Assembly: GCF_030272615.1 (NCBI RefSeq)
Contig: NC_081405.1
Coordinates: forward strand, 310,759,235 to 310,823,234
DNA from: Cryptomeria japonica
Lineage: Eukaryota; Streptophyta; Pinopsida; Cupressales; Cupressaceae
Length of the DNA stretch: 64,000 nt
Direction: 5' to 3'
The notes under the pieces: generated by a model
The model's input: the letters and a program-made list of their open reading frames with translations, nothing else
Database searches by the model: none
Told to the model about the DNA's origin: nothing
Translations under genes and position numbers: made by a program
In this document: positions 46,829 to 59,046 of the stretch, piece after piece
Layout of the letters: the number at the start of each line of letters is the position of its first letter
Position numbering within the stretch: position 1 is the first letter of the stretch

Positions 46829-47543
46829 GGAAACCCAAATTAGAAAACTTCATAAATCTTCATCTTCAACAAACCCTTATCACCAAGCTTCAAGCAAACA
46901 TTAAAAACTCTCTAAAAAATCAACAAATAGCTACGATGGATCTTGCACCACCAAAATCAAGCTAATTGAAGAGTTTTTTCATCCACGACAATCAAAAAAT
47001 AACTCTCCATGTTCATTTCAACAGCATGGATTGTTATGTGTGTGCAAGTTGAATGAAAGAATGAGAGCCCAAACTCCAATTAATAGAGATGGAGGGGAAA
47101 TTACGGTATTTCAACTTTAAAATATTTGATTTCTTTCAAAAGGCCATCGTGCGTCATTTAAAAACATATTACATCTCCCCATTGCCTAGGCATCCCCATT
47201 TTGGAGACACATATATAAAGTATTAATCACTTCAAGTCATAATGTTAAAGCTACTTTTTCAAACACTTAAGTGAGAAATGTAAAATACTATTTCTCATCA
47301 CCTTAGAAAATTCACCAAGACACTAAAATTGAGGGAACCAAAATCAAGGCAAAGTGCCCAAAATAGAAATTATAAAAAATAGCATATGCCAAAAAAAGAA
47401 AATGTTGTTGAAACACACTGAAACTGCAAGCTCAAGCTCTCCATAAAACTTTGAGTCCCCTAACCAACTCCAAATAGCCTATAGAAACCTGAGAATGGGC
47501 TAATGTGAAGCACAACTGACTAGAAGAAAAAGGGGGACATAAG
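46829..47543 (-). repeat. 3' LTR of gypsy element G, partial
   Basis: Direct repeat of about 52978-53685 (shared AAACTTCATAAATCTTCATC; CTCCCCATTGCCTAGGCATC versus CTCCCCCTTTCCTGGGCATC). On minus it follows a purine-rich tract AGGGAGGGAGG (47545-47556) and a TTGAGGACGAGCAA motif, the usual gypsy 3' end. The terminal half is missing. Confidence 0.6.
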
Positions 47544-48719
47544 TCCTCCCTCCCTAAGATTGCTCGTCCTCAAGCAATGCAAACTTATAAACTGATTAAC
47601 CCCAAACATAACTCAATGAGACTCTAGGATCCCAAATATGTCTAGGAGATATGTAGCTCCATCTACTCTGAACATTTTACTCTTGGGATCCTACACTAAT
47701 GATCTCCTAAAATCCTATAAGAAGAGCATCCAAAAATGGCAAAAACTCGGCCAACTCCTTAGCAAATTGCTCTTGTAATCACAAATCAAAGGCACCATAG
47801 GAAGAAACTCAAAGAACTAAATGGTAACTCTTTCATTCTCAAAATCTTGCACTCTGACATAATGGTTATCACTATAAAGTAACCTATTGTCTCATTGATA
47901 CCCAAAAACCTTGCACTCTGATATAATGGTTATCACTATAAAAACAAGCTGAAAAAAAGAGGCGACCACTCATTGATACCCAAAAACCCATCCAACACTA
48001 AATTTGATGAGTTGCAATACTTGTCCTCTTCATTTGAAACCAAAAACTAAGCCTTCCAGGAGGTTGAATGGTCTAAAATGCTCAAACATATAGTTGTTCA
48101 AATATGGATTTCCAAAATTCAACACCCGCAAAGAAGAGCAATCACTGCAATACTAAAAACTCTTAGCCAAAATGAGATTGTTTATCATTCTCTTGGGTAA
48201 AAAATCACTTCCATGAGTCATCAACACATAAGTAATCCAAATTTTATTCAAAACCTCTCTCCAATCTACTTGTACAAACACAAATGGACTCATAAAATGA
48301 CTAAAAAAAGAGATAACGACAACAACATCTCTTTCACATTTTGGATCCATAACCTCCCATGGTATGTCCTTTCCGTCATGTTTATTCCCAAAAAATCATG
48401 AAATGATCATGCACATAGATACTCACCCCAAACAAGGCTCCAACATGCAGAAGTCTATCAACCTCTAAGGTACCATAGTACTCTCCTTGTGGTGAATCCA
48501 TAAAGTCATCCCCCATTGCCATATTGATCGCATCCATTGTGATCCATCATAGAAAGAAACTCTCACTAAGAACTTGTTATTTCTCTAAACTATCAACATG
48601 CATCTTAAAAAAAGGATTATGAAATGAAAACTTCAAATCCATGTCCAAAAGGGGATTATCCAAAATTTGAAAAATTGTCATTACATCCTTGTGACTCTAC
48701 ATCACCATTTTACCACCAC
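47544..48719 (-). other. 3' interior of gypsy G, no pol recognised
   Basis: Holds the purine tract and the right copy of the duplicated segment (47755-48005). No RT, RNase H or integrase could be read in either strand, so most of pol appears to be deleted between the protease and the 3' end. Confidence 0.4.
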
Positions 48720-48960
48720 TCTAAAATTTCAGCTCCGTAGATTGAGGTTCAGAGTAATCTCACCAAGAGAATGAAGCCACTACATATGAAGAACAACCTT
48801 TATGCCTTTTGTATTCACAACATAAAAACCACCATTGACTTCAAAGTGCTTTGAATGGAATATTAGTTGAGGAATATTCCTCATGCAAGACATAGTGAGT
48901 CCATTTGCTACCATGACTCTAAAGCCACCAAACTTCGTAGTTTTTAGCCCTCTATGTGTT
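48720..48960 (-). pseudogene. gypsy G protease (retropepsin) fragment
   Basis: Minus-strand reading GFRVMVANGLTMSCMRNIPQ, then FYVVNTKGIKVVLHM followed by a stop and LHSLGEITLNL. This matches the second half of a gypsy protease (V.V.DG, VVLGM.WL.SLG). The Gln before WLHSL is a stop. The position left of gag on the minus strand is as expected. Confidence 0.65.
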
Positions 48961-49379
48961 TTTTATTAAGATAAGAAAGCATTTGAAAGGACCCCAAACC
49001 TTTTACATTAAAAAAGATACAACATGAAGAAAATCAAATCAAAAAGAAACAACCAACAATAGAGAAACACAACAACTAAAGACCAACTACAAATAGCACC
49101 AAACAAAACAATTTAGGCAACAACCTTGCACTGACAACATAAATAAAATTATTTGTGCCTGGTGTCAATAAGAAAAACAATTTGTTACCCTTTCAATATG
49201 CCTCTAATTATAAATAAATCATTCTTTTTAATAATAGACAATCTAGCAAGTACACCTCCACTTCCCTTCTCTTCTCATGACTTTTCTTCTTCACTATCCT
49301 TTGTTCTAGTTTGTTGATCTAAAGTTTTTTATTCTAATTTATCTGTTGAATATGCATCTAGTTGAATTTTTTTCCTCTT

Positions 49380-50632
49380 ATCCACACACTTATGACTTGG
49401 GACCCATGGTTCCTTGCATGTGAAATAAATATTTTTCTTCTCTAGCTCTTTTTTGAGGTCATCTTCCACCTTTTTCGAGGACTATTTGGGATGAAATATT
49501 TTCATGTTATCATGTTTTTATCCTTTTCACCCTCGAAGGTTTTTTATGAGAACTTGTTCTTTGTGACAGCAAGATCCATGCCCCTAGCCTTCTTCATAGC
49601 TCCTACAAATTTGGTGGATCAAAGGCCTTAACCCATCCTCTAGTCCTTCACTAAAAGGACAATCAACCTCATCTCTGTGATATTCAAAACCATAACTAAT
49701 AATCTTTCAAACTCTAAAATATTGCAATCCATAATACCACGTTGCCTTAGTTGTGCTAGCTCCCTAAAATGCAACTATGTGTCCTTCCTGTCAAAACTTC
49801 AATGAGTTTGTTGGTGAAGTGACCCAAAGTAACTAAGCCATGGTACCACCACTCATGTGTTATACCATCCAAATGTAGAGATGCAAACCTAATTGCCTCA
49901 TCCTCAATCATTGGTCTAAGAGTCAGGTGGTTATCCAAATTTTGAACCCAAACTCTAGTTGAGCATTTGTCACTACCATCAAAATGAGCAAAAGTTACCT
50001 TTCTCAATGCCTTATGTAGGTCTCTATACTACTATTCATCTATGATCAGCTCTTCCTCCTCCCTTCATATGATACATGAACTTATTGAATGACAAAGGAT
50101 GTTTGATCACCTCGAGAAGGTGGTCATACTCTATAAAATCATGCCTCAACTCATCCACCAAAGGAAGTAGAGTCTCATAAGAAAACTAAAACTCATCTCT
50201 ATGTATGAAATTAGGTTGTAGGGGCCTAGGAATTGAAGTTAACTATGATGGTATAGTTTGCCTCTCATTATTACCCTATTGAATGGTAGATCTAGTTTCC
50301 CCATGATGTGTTTGATTTCATTATGAATTGTTCTATTTGCCATGTGAATTGTTTTGTACCCCTTATGGAATGGTCTAATCAATTTTGCCCATTAGTTGTG
50401 TCATCATGTCCATCATATCATTAAATTTTCTTTCCATCCTTGGATTTGGACAAACAAAACCAGCTCTTTCTTTCTCTCTTTCTACCATAACACATGGTGA
50501 ACTTAACAAATCAAGAATGTTTTATGTTGAACTATTATAGTTGATATCAAAGACCCTTTGCACTATTTGATTCCCTGGAAAATGATCTATTTTCTCTACA
50601 GTTTGGATTGGCACTGAGTTGGGGTTTGACAT
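49380..50632 (-). pseudogene. Ty3/gypsy gag, element G
   Basis: Probable start ATG at 50632 (MSNPNSVPIQ). The capsid core at 49756-50030 reads TFAHFDGSDKCSTRVWVQ, then LHLDGITHEWWYHGL, a classical gypsy gag. A nucleocapsid finger FTCKEPWVPSHKC is at about 49385-49424. Stops and frame changes lie between. No CCHC of copia type. The order gag then protease (48720-48960) and the PBS at 50707 define a minus-strand element. Confidence 0.75.
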
Positions 50633-50706
50633 GTTTCTTCTCAAGTGATAATGATGTGTAATTGTAGGTCTCATAACTCAACCCAACAAGATGGCAAAAA
50701 AAAATT

Positions 50707-50718
50707 GCTATGACACCA
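50707..50718 (-). other. primer binding site, gypsy G
   Basis: On minus TGGTGTCATAGC, two changes from the initiator-Met site TGGTATCAGAGC, next to the LTR end and about 75 bp upstream of gag. Confidence 0.65.
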
Positions 50719-50724
50719 CTATAA

Positions 50725-53685
50725 TGTATACCCATATTTTTTGTCTGTTGAAGTAGATTTCACACAATGTTTTTGCCAATACAAATGTAAATGCAAAGAA
50801 CTTTTCTAATTTATTTTATTCATTCATAATAAAGTACATGCCATGGAAACAACAATATTCATCACCAAAAACTAAAAATGCATTAACAACATCAAAACTA
50901 ATTACATTTTAGTCATTACATAAGTTAAATACCTCTTATTTACAGCCCCAAACAATCATAACAAGTCTAATACAAAGGTAGATTTTGGGAGAGTCATTGA
51001 TAATGACTTAGCAAGGTCTTCAAGTGACTAAAATAAATGCTCCAAGAGGTTGTTATGGTGCCAAATGATAGTTCTAATACTTAATATAAGTACAGATCCA
51101 ATAGCCAACAAGATGAGAGGGGGGGGTGAATCATACAAACTTAATCATCCATAAAAACATCAGATTCAACCTCGGTAACATATATATCAGTCATATAACC
51201 AAAACTGTCAAACATGCAAACTCAAAAGCATATGAACAATATAAACCTCATAACACCAGATTTAACGTGGAAACCCAAATAGGGAAAAACCACTGTGGGA
51301 TTTCAGACCCACTAAGAAATATACTCTTCTAGAGTATGCTCGGTTAAAAGCAAATCCTATTAAAGATTACAAACACATTGCTAGATGTGACCCGGTTAAG
51401 GGATTTCCCTTAGATCTGTTAGGATCTTCACTTTGTTAGAAGTGACCTTGTCAAAGGATTTCAAACACTCAATCAGAATGTCAACTTGTTAGAGGATTTA
51501 CATATAAAACTGTTAAGTCCACTCGGTTAAGATATTTCCTATCACTTTCACAAAATAACAGTAATACAATCTATCTGCAACTTCACATCTAAAATGCTCA
51601 AGCAGATTCCTATTTGTTCAATACAATCTAGACATAGAACTAATCTTGTCTATCTGCTGGGCATCAATACTATGTTATTCTAACAGGTCTTCAAGCTTTT
51701 GTGCTCAGTAATCACTATGTAGCATCCCTATGCATACACTTGCCCGCATACATTGTTTATCAACAGTTTCCTATTTATAAACAATCTTCTAACTGCTTAA
51801 TCTCCTTGATCACATTTCCCATGATCAATCATAGCCATCAGATCTTCAATCTTGTCCAGGTTCATTGTATCTTTCGATCTGAAAATGTTTTACCCCACCT
51901 TGGAACTTGCACATTCACCTTGGAACTTGTGTTAGGGTAATGCAGTTCAATCTGAGCTGTAGATCTTCTTGCCAACTTTCCATTGCCTTAGATTTGTTTA
52001 ACAAAATTCTTCCACGGCTTGCCAATCATTGATCTGCTCTAGCTCATCAGCTTCTTTCATTAAATATCACATGTAAACATTTAATGCATTCTGTTATAGC
52101 TTGGTTACAACTCGGTGAATACTAAACTTCACTCAGTAGACATTATGTCTTCATTAACCGACTGTGATAACCTTAGGGTTTACCGACTAGGTTCTTTGCT
52201 TGATAACATAGTATAGTATTAACCTTTACATTTTACAACATATGTATGATGTTAAAACAATCTAAAACATCAAGATCTCATCATTGTCTGACTCGGTAGA
52301 GTTTCCCATTGAATAACTTATCCCCTTATTCATCATATTCTTTCCTGTGTCTTTACCGACTCCTTTATAATCTTCATATCATATTTCTCAAGATATGGCA
52401 ACATCATACTGAATTAGAAAATCAATTTCTTGACATCAATGACAAAATAATAATATCAAGATAGTAAAACATCTTTAATCAGTTATGTCCATAATCATCA
52501 ACAACCTTCTCAATATCCTTATAATGTAATATTGCCAACACCAAATTCACCTTTAGTCTTGTGAACAAGTGTCTAAAACCCCTCAAAAATATTCAGCAAC
52601 AAAGAATTATCTTTTTTGATTGACTAATACTTAAAAATATTGTAAGACACGTTGTTGTAGTTGATCGTTTCACTTTGGTACTTGGTCAGCTAGCTTAAAT
52701 CACCTTCAAACCCACTCCAAAACCTCTGAATTCTTTGCAACCACTCATACTACAAACACCTCGAAATGAATAATTCAAAAAATTAAAATTAAAATTAAAC
52801 ACCTCAAATATCCACACATGCCAATCCAAGATTAGGCGCAAACTACAAGGAGAAAATTGAGCTAGAAAACTAAATGCCAAACCAAAACCCATATATTATA
52901 AATGCATCTTCATTTCCTAGCCATAAGAAAACCTTTGAGACAATACTCATATTTTTTAAGATATTAGCAAAAATTTGAGAAACCCAAATCAGAAAACTTC
53001 ATAAATCTTCATCTTCAACAAACCCTTATCACCAAACTTCAAGCAAACACTAAAAAATCTATATGAAAATCAACAACCAGCTAGGGTGGATCTTGCACCA
53101 CTAAAACCAAGCTAATTGAAGAGGTTTTTTGTCCTCAACATTCCAAAGAAGAACTCTCCAGGTTCATATCAACAGCATCTTGTTATGTGTGCACAAACAA
53201 AATGAAGAATGAGAGCCCAAACTCCAATTTATAGAATTTGGAGTCAAATTTAAAATATTTGATTTCCCTAAAAAATACCCTCATAACATCTTTTAAAAAC
53301 ATCTTATGTCTCCCCCTTTCCTGGGCATCCCCCTTTTGGAGACACAAATATAAATTATTAATCACTCACAAGTCATAATATTAAAGTTAATTTTTCAAAC
53401 ACTTAAGCGAGAAATATAAAACATTATTTTTCATCACCTAAAAAAACTTTTCCACAACACTAAAACTAAGGATACTTCACACAAAAGCAAAAAAGGAACT
53501 GAGAGTGAGGCAAAGTGCCCAAAATAGCACTTATAAAAGTAGAATATGCCAAAAATAAAAATGTTGTTGAAACACACCGAAACTGTAAGCTTGAGCTCTC
53601 CACAAAACTTTGAATAGCCTACGAGAACCCAAGAATAGACTAACAAGAAGCACAATTGACTAGGAGTAAAACATGAGACATTACA
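50725..53685 (-). repeat. 5' LTR of gypsy element G, interrupted
   Basis: Minus orientation starts TGTAATGTCTCATG at 53685 and ends GGGTATACA at 50725. Without the solo LTR (51066-52540) and one CCAAA it measures about 1.48 kb. The part 52978-53685 repeats at the left end of the element. Confidence 0.65.
51066..52540 (-). mobile_element. B-like copia solo LTR inserted in gypsy G's LTR
   Basis: A 1475-bp block flanked by a perfect CCAAA duplication (51061-51065, 52541-52545). Minus orientation starts TGTTGGCAATATTAC, carries C8 CTCTCA near its end and ends AACTATCA. Length and layout resemble the B/E LTRs, but similarity is loose, so it is a related family. Confidence 0.8.
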
Positions 53686-55567
53686 TACAACACTATGGAA
53701 CCAAAATGTAGAGCTATAGAGGCATGATGTAACAAAGGAAGTGAAACTCGTAACTCTAAGAAGTATGATGTGTCAATATAGGCTCAATGTGTGAAGCTCT
53801 TAGAATTAGAATACATCAATGTAATATCAAAGCACAACCTCTAATAAACACGATACGTCAATGTAAGATCAATATATAGTATGATATATCAAAGTACAAT
53901 AAATGTGTAAGCTCTTGTAACCTTTGATATAACAATATGAGATCAAAAGTGAGCTCTAAGAAGAATAACATAAATAGGTTAGAGGAATAAGGACAACGTA
54001 TCAAACAAGAAATGAGATAAAGGAACAAAGGCAATACAAATAGAACAAGGGATAAAATATGAGAAAAAAAAAGTGGAACAATAGAATTGGGAAATGAAAA
54101 CAAAGGTAAAAGTGAAACCAATGCATAGGAAAACTGTGAAGGAAAAGAGGAAACCAAAAATGCCCACTAGTGGGGGAGGATAATCATGGAAAACATATAT
54201 ATAAGGTGAGATGGGTATAAAAGGTATAAAAAAACATTATGTAATAAAAAGTTAAAAAAGAAATAAAGGAGAAACTAAAAAGGTAAAAGAGAAATCTCAA
54301 CTATATTTCATATGAATATATATCATGGTGATGCTCAGAACTTGTTGAAAAACTTCTTCTATGTGCCCTTCTTAGGTTCTTGTTTGATTTTTAGTTTCTT
54401 TTTCTTTGACAAGAGTGTTATTTGTTGCTCGTAAGGATTATTAGAAGGCATATCTACCAATACTTTTAAACATTAATCTTTGGTTATGCAATTTGAGGCT
54501 CTTTTGGTTCTGGATAATCTATATCTAACCTCTTTTTAGTCCCTTGTAACTCATCAAGATGTGTCTTGTATATGTCATCATTTCTCACATAAGGTACATT
54601 TTGCAACGTTTTCACAAGTGTCTACTATAAAGTGATTAGCATTAGATATTGGCTTGCAATGAGCCCTTCCAATTTTTACCAATTCTCCTTCATGTACCAA
54701 TTTAACAAATAAATACAAAACAAAAGAGACAACTTTGCATTGCTCAGTCAATGGTCTTCCAAGTAATACACCCAATCCATCCAAACACGGTTTGAATTTC
54801 TTAGATCCAACTCTCAATTGTATGATATTGCATTCAAATGTGTTAATCAACATTTCAATGGTCACTTTTTAAAATAGTATGTTCTTCTCTCTTTTAAAAA
54901 TGATGTTGCTCAACCCTCAACCACCCCTTTTTTCTAGAGTATCATTTGCAAATTACAAGAAATTCAATTTTATTTAGGCAAGTTATTGATTAGCATTTGT
55001 AAGTGAGTTTTCAAATTGAAGGTTAAACTTTGATTTTGGAAAATTACATAATGAATTCAATTATTTAAATATAGAAGTCAATGCAGACTTATTCTTAAGT
55101 CAATTTTTAGAAAATTGATTGTGGAATGGTCTAACAAAAATATAGTTTCATTAGGGTTAACCTAGACTAATTAAGTATATGCAATTACTTTGAGCACAAA
55201 TTAGACTAGATTAATTAATTATGGCTTGGTACTAAAATTCTATAAGTGTATTTTCTATTCTAGGAAATATGCATGTAACAATTAGGGTACTTAGCTTGTT
55301 CATTGAAGCATGAGTGTCAATGAGACATATTCTAGAGTTTGACTAGAGTATGGCCAAAAACAATGTCTCTCAATCCATGCATGAACTCAAATTTTGTGTT
55401 AAACATGTAGTTTGATAAAGAAAAATCTCTCAAACCTTGAATGATTTAGTGATCAAAGACTTGTCCTTTGAGTCCAAGCTAGTCCTCTAAGACTGGATTT
55501 GTCCCTATATCTTCCACTTGATGAGTAGGCATTTTCTCTACTCTTCCAAAAGATCTAGGTATTGGTA
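53686..55567. other. mostly noncoding; one unrecognised minus-strand ORF
   Basis: AT-rich. A 95-codon minus-strand reading frame at 54578-54865 (start MTIEMLINTFECN, containing LDGLGVLLGRPLTEQ) has a plausible protein composition and may be a remnant of a longer gene extending left to about 54350, but I do not recognise it. Nothing else supported. Confidence 0.3.
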
Positions 55568-55580
55568 ATATTTAAAAATG

Positions 55581-55781
55581 TCAGCCGACACAGGTATCGG
55601 AGTTGGCTTGGGTCGTGGGTTTTCTCCCCACTGGTCTCATGTTCGACTCTTAGGCCTAAGATCACTTGATGCACCTGGCTTGCGAGTTGCTTGGTACATC
55701 CTCAAGGACTAGTCTCGCCTCAGCTTGCCCCAAATGGGTGTCGGCCTGGGTCGTGAGGATACCTTATGGCAACAAAAAAAT
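55581..55781 (+). mobile_element. tRNA-derived SINE (201 bp) with 13-bp TSD
   Basis: Flanked by the perfect 13-bp duplication ATATTTAAAAATG (55568-55580 and 55782-55794). Internal pol III promoter: A-box-like TGGCTTGGGTCG (55604-55615) and B box GTTCGACTC (55641-55649), 36 bp apart. The body is GC-rich against AT-rich surroundings; the 3' end is TGGCAACAAAAAAAT. No reading frame. Long TSD, A-rich tail and pol III boxes together are diagnostic of LINE-mobilised SINEs. The perfect TSD suggests a fairly young insertion. Confidence 0.8.
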
Positions 55782-55794
55782 ATATTTAAAAATG

Positions 55795-57410
55795 CCTTTA
55801 AGGATTTATTTTGTCATTGTAAGGAGATAAATTCTCCTATGTCAACCCCCAAAAAATGTGAAAACATCAAAGATAGCATGGAAGGGGCCCTAGTATGCAA
55901 ATTTGTCACTATGTTTTGTGTCCCAAATCAAAATGCCACTATTAGTTGCTTCAAATGCTCTAGGATGAGAGAGGGCATGTGTCTCTCGATGATTAAAAAT
56001 GAAGGCTTAAATGACTTTAAATACTAGCACACATCAAATTGTGTCAAACATGTGTTTAGTTGACTCAAAGCAAGAAGGTGAATGGGGCTAGTTGGCCAAA
56101 CTTGAATTTTAAATTTTAGAACAAGGGATCTTTCACAAGAACAAAAGTATCATAGAATTGGCTAATGGTTGGATCCAATTGCCTTGTAATAATAGAATTG
56201 TCCCAAAATGGGCAAAGGGATAGGTACAATTAGCAAACAAATAAATAGAGGTAGATGCATAGATGAATGTGATAAACATGGAAAATAAGGTAAATGTATA
56301 GAATTGTATGTTGTGTAAGAATAGGGGTAGGGTAAATGTAGATAGACGTGTGCATATACAAATAGATAAAAGGTTAAGGGAGTCATCCTAACTTCACAAA
56401 AAAAATATGTAATTTATCACCATGTGCATGTACCTCCATTTCCTCAAAATGGACACAAAATAACCTAAGAGAATTTGATAGTTTTTTAGGAAAAATTAAG
56501 AACATAATTATTGTTCAAACAACCCCAATTTCGAGAGGAAAGTGCTGTTTTATGTGGTAAGAAATTGCAGCCCTTGGAAGTATTTTAAATTACCATTCAT
56601 TTCTAGTCAAGGTTTGGTAAATTTGTGCAAATTAAAAAAAAGTTTAACTTAGGAGATATCATAATTATATGGTAGCATTAAAAGCACCAGTCCAGCTATT
56701 CTAGAATGTTCCCAAGAGAGACTAAGGATGTCATCTTGAGAGTGGCTTGGGGTTAGGGGGGTTGATATTATGCATTACTACATTTTGTCTTTTGAGCACC
56801 CAAAGGAGTCTACCCACTAGAGGAGTTGATGAAATTGGTAAGTCAAAACTAGAAGAACACCTAGATCTTGAGTGTGATAGAAGGTCCCTATGTCAATGGT
56901 TAGCACAAGAGGTGTTAGTTAAGGCGTGATCCCTAGAGAATAATTAAGAGAAACATCTATCCAGAGAAAGAATAAAAAGAGAGAGGTCGGTCCAAAGAAG
57001 CATTGAGAGTAAATGCTCAGAAAAATGAACCAAGGTATAGTAACTCAAAGGCCTTTACCCACTTCAAAAAATCGGTAGAAACCACAACAATATAGCACCA
57101 CAAATAAAAGCATCAATATTAACTACCCACATATGAATAAGAAAGAAAGTAATTATATTAACATCCTCATATGAGAAAATGGGTCAACAAGGCTAGAAAT
57201 TTCAAATTGTTTTGAATAGACACAAAATGCATTCTACAAGTCTTCAATTAGCTATCAAAAAAAATGCACAATATAAAAATAATTACTCACAGCATGGTTC
57301 ATGTCAAATTACCTAGCTAAAGAGTACCACCTAGTGTAGATCATGCTTCAGTAGCATCAGAAGCACCAGCCTATCAATTTCATGAATGTGCCAAAGACAA
57401 AAACTAAGGT
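55795..57410. other. noncoding, nothing recognised
   Basis: AT-rich without coding of credible length, LTR ends or repeats that I could define. Confidence 0.4.
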
Positions 57411-58756
57411 TGCCACATGGATAATACCTTGGATGAAAACTAAGAGGGGGGCATGAATCAATTTTTACCGGATTAGAAAACTTAATCACAATCATAAATC
57501 TGATAAATTGCAGCAACAACAAAGATAGGCAAATAGATGGCACAACACACAACACCAATATTTTGATGTGGAAAACCCAGTTAAGGGAAAAAAACATGAT
57601 GGGAACCTACCCATGCAATAAGATGATACTTTGCAGTAGTATGTGAAAAAATTACAATGGGGAATGCACCTACACTCAAGCTTACTATCTAGAGATCACT
57701 GCTCAAATATAATAACCCAGAAGGCTACAACCCTCAGGGAAGTCTCACTGACTTACAACAAGATTCGGACTACAATCTGGAAGGAATGAATAGCAATAAC
57801 AGCATCTGCTAATGCCTGATCACAGTTCCGATTAAGCACATATGTCTACTCTGCAACCCTCAAAAACTTTGCTCAATCACAATATTGAACAATAATTTTG
57901 CTTATGCTCACATACACCACTCTTTCATAATAAAAACACTACCCTATTATCCAAATTACATGACTTTATCACCTATTTATACAATTCATCAACCTTGACA
58001 ACAAGGTCAGCTAAACCGTCATCTCATAATTACAAAATTACATTACACGATACAAAGATCGACCACTGGACCAATATAATGATATGCATGATATGACATG
58101 GACCTAAATCAAATCTCCAAATATGCAACACCATCGGAAATCACGTCAAGATCAACCACAACACGCTACACCACCAAGAATACCACATAACATGAAGAAC
58201 ATCACTGGTTCATCAAAATCACCAAAAAATTGCACAAAGATAAATGTAGAACATTAAAACAAAAAGAACACAATTAGGAAACACCAGCAAGCATGTTAGA
58301 ATCATCAGCAATAGTTGCACCAACACCACTTATCAAATCTTCATAGATCAACATTTGAAACTCAAAAACACTCAAATAGCAGCAACTGTCACAAAGAAAG
58401 ATAACTTGCGGAGCACCAAATCATTAACCATCTGCAATAAAGATACACATGAACATCCCAAGCAATTTCCCAAAATCTCTGCTCGAGATCTGATCACACA
58501 AGAATATACCAAAGGAAATATCGAACTCTGCAAAGCACTGATCAGCAAACCGAACTGCAACCCAGATCATATGATATGATCAATTAAGCTTCCCGGATCA
58601 CCAAAACCAATACAGAAAGATGTACTGACATTAGAAATACTCCATACACCAAACCATGAAGCCACTAAACCAATTTGCAATCACCAGAGCAATAAATCAC
58701 ATGAATATGTTGACATCAATGACAACAACATATCCTAGCAGCAACAATGTTCAATA
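57411..58756 (-). repeat. 3' LTR of copia element F (left edge approximate)
   Basis: Minus orientation starts TATTGAACATTGTTGCTGC at 58756 after the polypurine tract. 57430-58130 follows 63330-64000 closely. A TATAAATA box on minus is at 57975-57982 (63855-63862 in the other LTR). The last 20-odd bases differ from the 5' LTR end, so the left boundary is uncertain. Confidence 0.75.
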
Positions 58757-58785
58757 ATCTCCCCCTTCGGCATTGATGGCAACAT
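58707..58785 (-). promoter_or_regulatory. polypurine tract inside an inverted repeat, element F
   Basis: ATGTTGACATCAATG (58707-58721) and CATTGATGGCAACAT (58771-58785) pair with one mismatch and enclose the polypurine tract (GAAGGGGGAGAT on minus, ending at 58757) and the LTR start. Confidence 0.65.
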
Positions 58786-59046
58786 ATGAATGTGAAAAAC
58801 AATCAATGCAAAGAAAGAAAACATCTCCAACAAAACTCCCCCTTTGACAGCAATGCCAAAGATTCTCAAAACATAAAATCAAACTTACTCTCCCCCTTTG
58901 ATAAACAAATTATGATTCTCTCCCCCTAAAACATATAACCAATCCATCCTCAAACAGACTACTCCACCAGAGAGGCAGCATAAACTCATCAATTCGGACA
59001 AAAGATAAGACTGTGAAGTCCATCGGATTGATGCAACTTAATGCAT
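58786..59046 (-). other. 3' untranslated region of element F
   Basis: Noncoding between the RNase H stop and the polypurine tract. On minus it contains extra tract-like runs (TTTAGGGGGAGAG near 58925, CAAAGGGGGAGAG near 58895, CAAAGGGGGAG near 58848), the serial G-run arrangement also seen in A, C and D. Confidence 0.6.

Noticed and set aside
53858-54167. Two overlapping hydrophobic minus-strand ORFs
   Set aside because: Leu/Phe/Ser-rich reading of an A-rich plus strand; no homology-like motif, no neighbours supporting a membrane protein.
55600-55670. Functional tRNA gene
   Set aside because: A and B boxes are present but no cloverleaf or anticodon arm can be drawn, and the long TSD shows it is the head of a SINE.
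55725-56027. 100-codon ORF starting in the SINE
   Set aside because: It starts inside the SINE and runs through its TSD into noncoding DNA.
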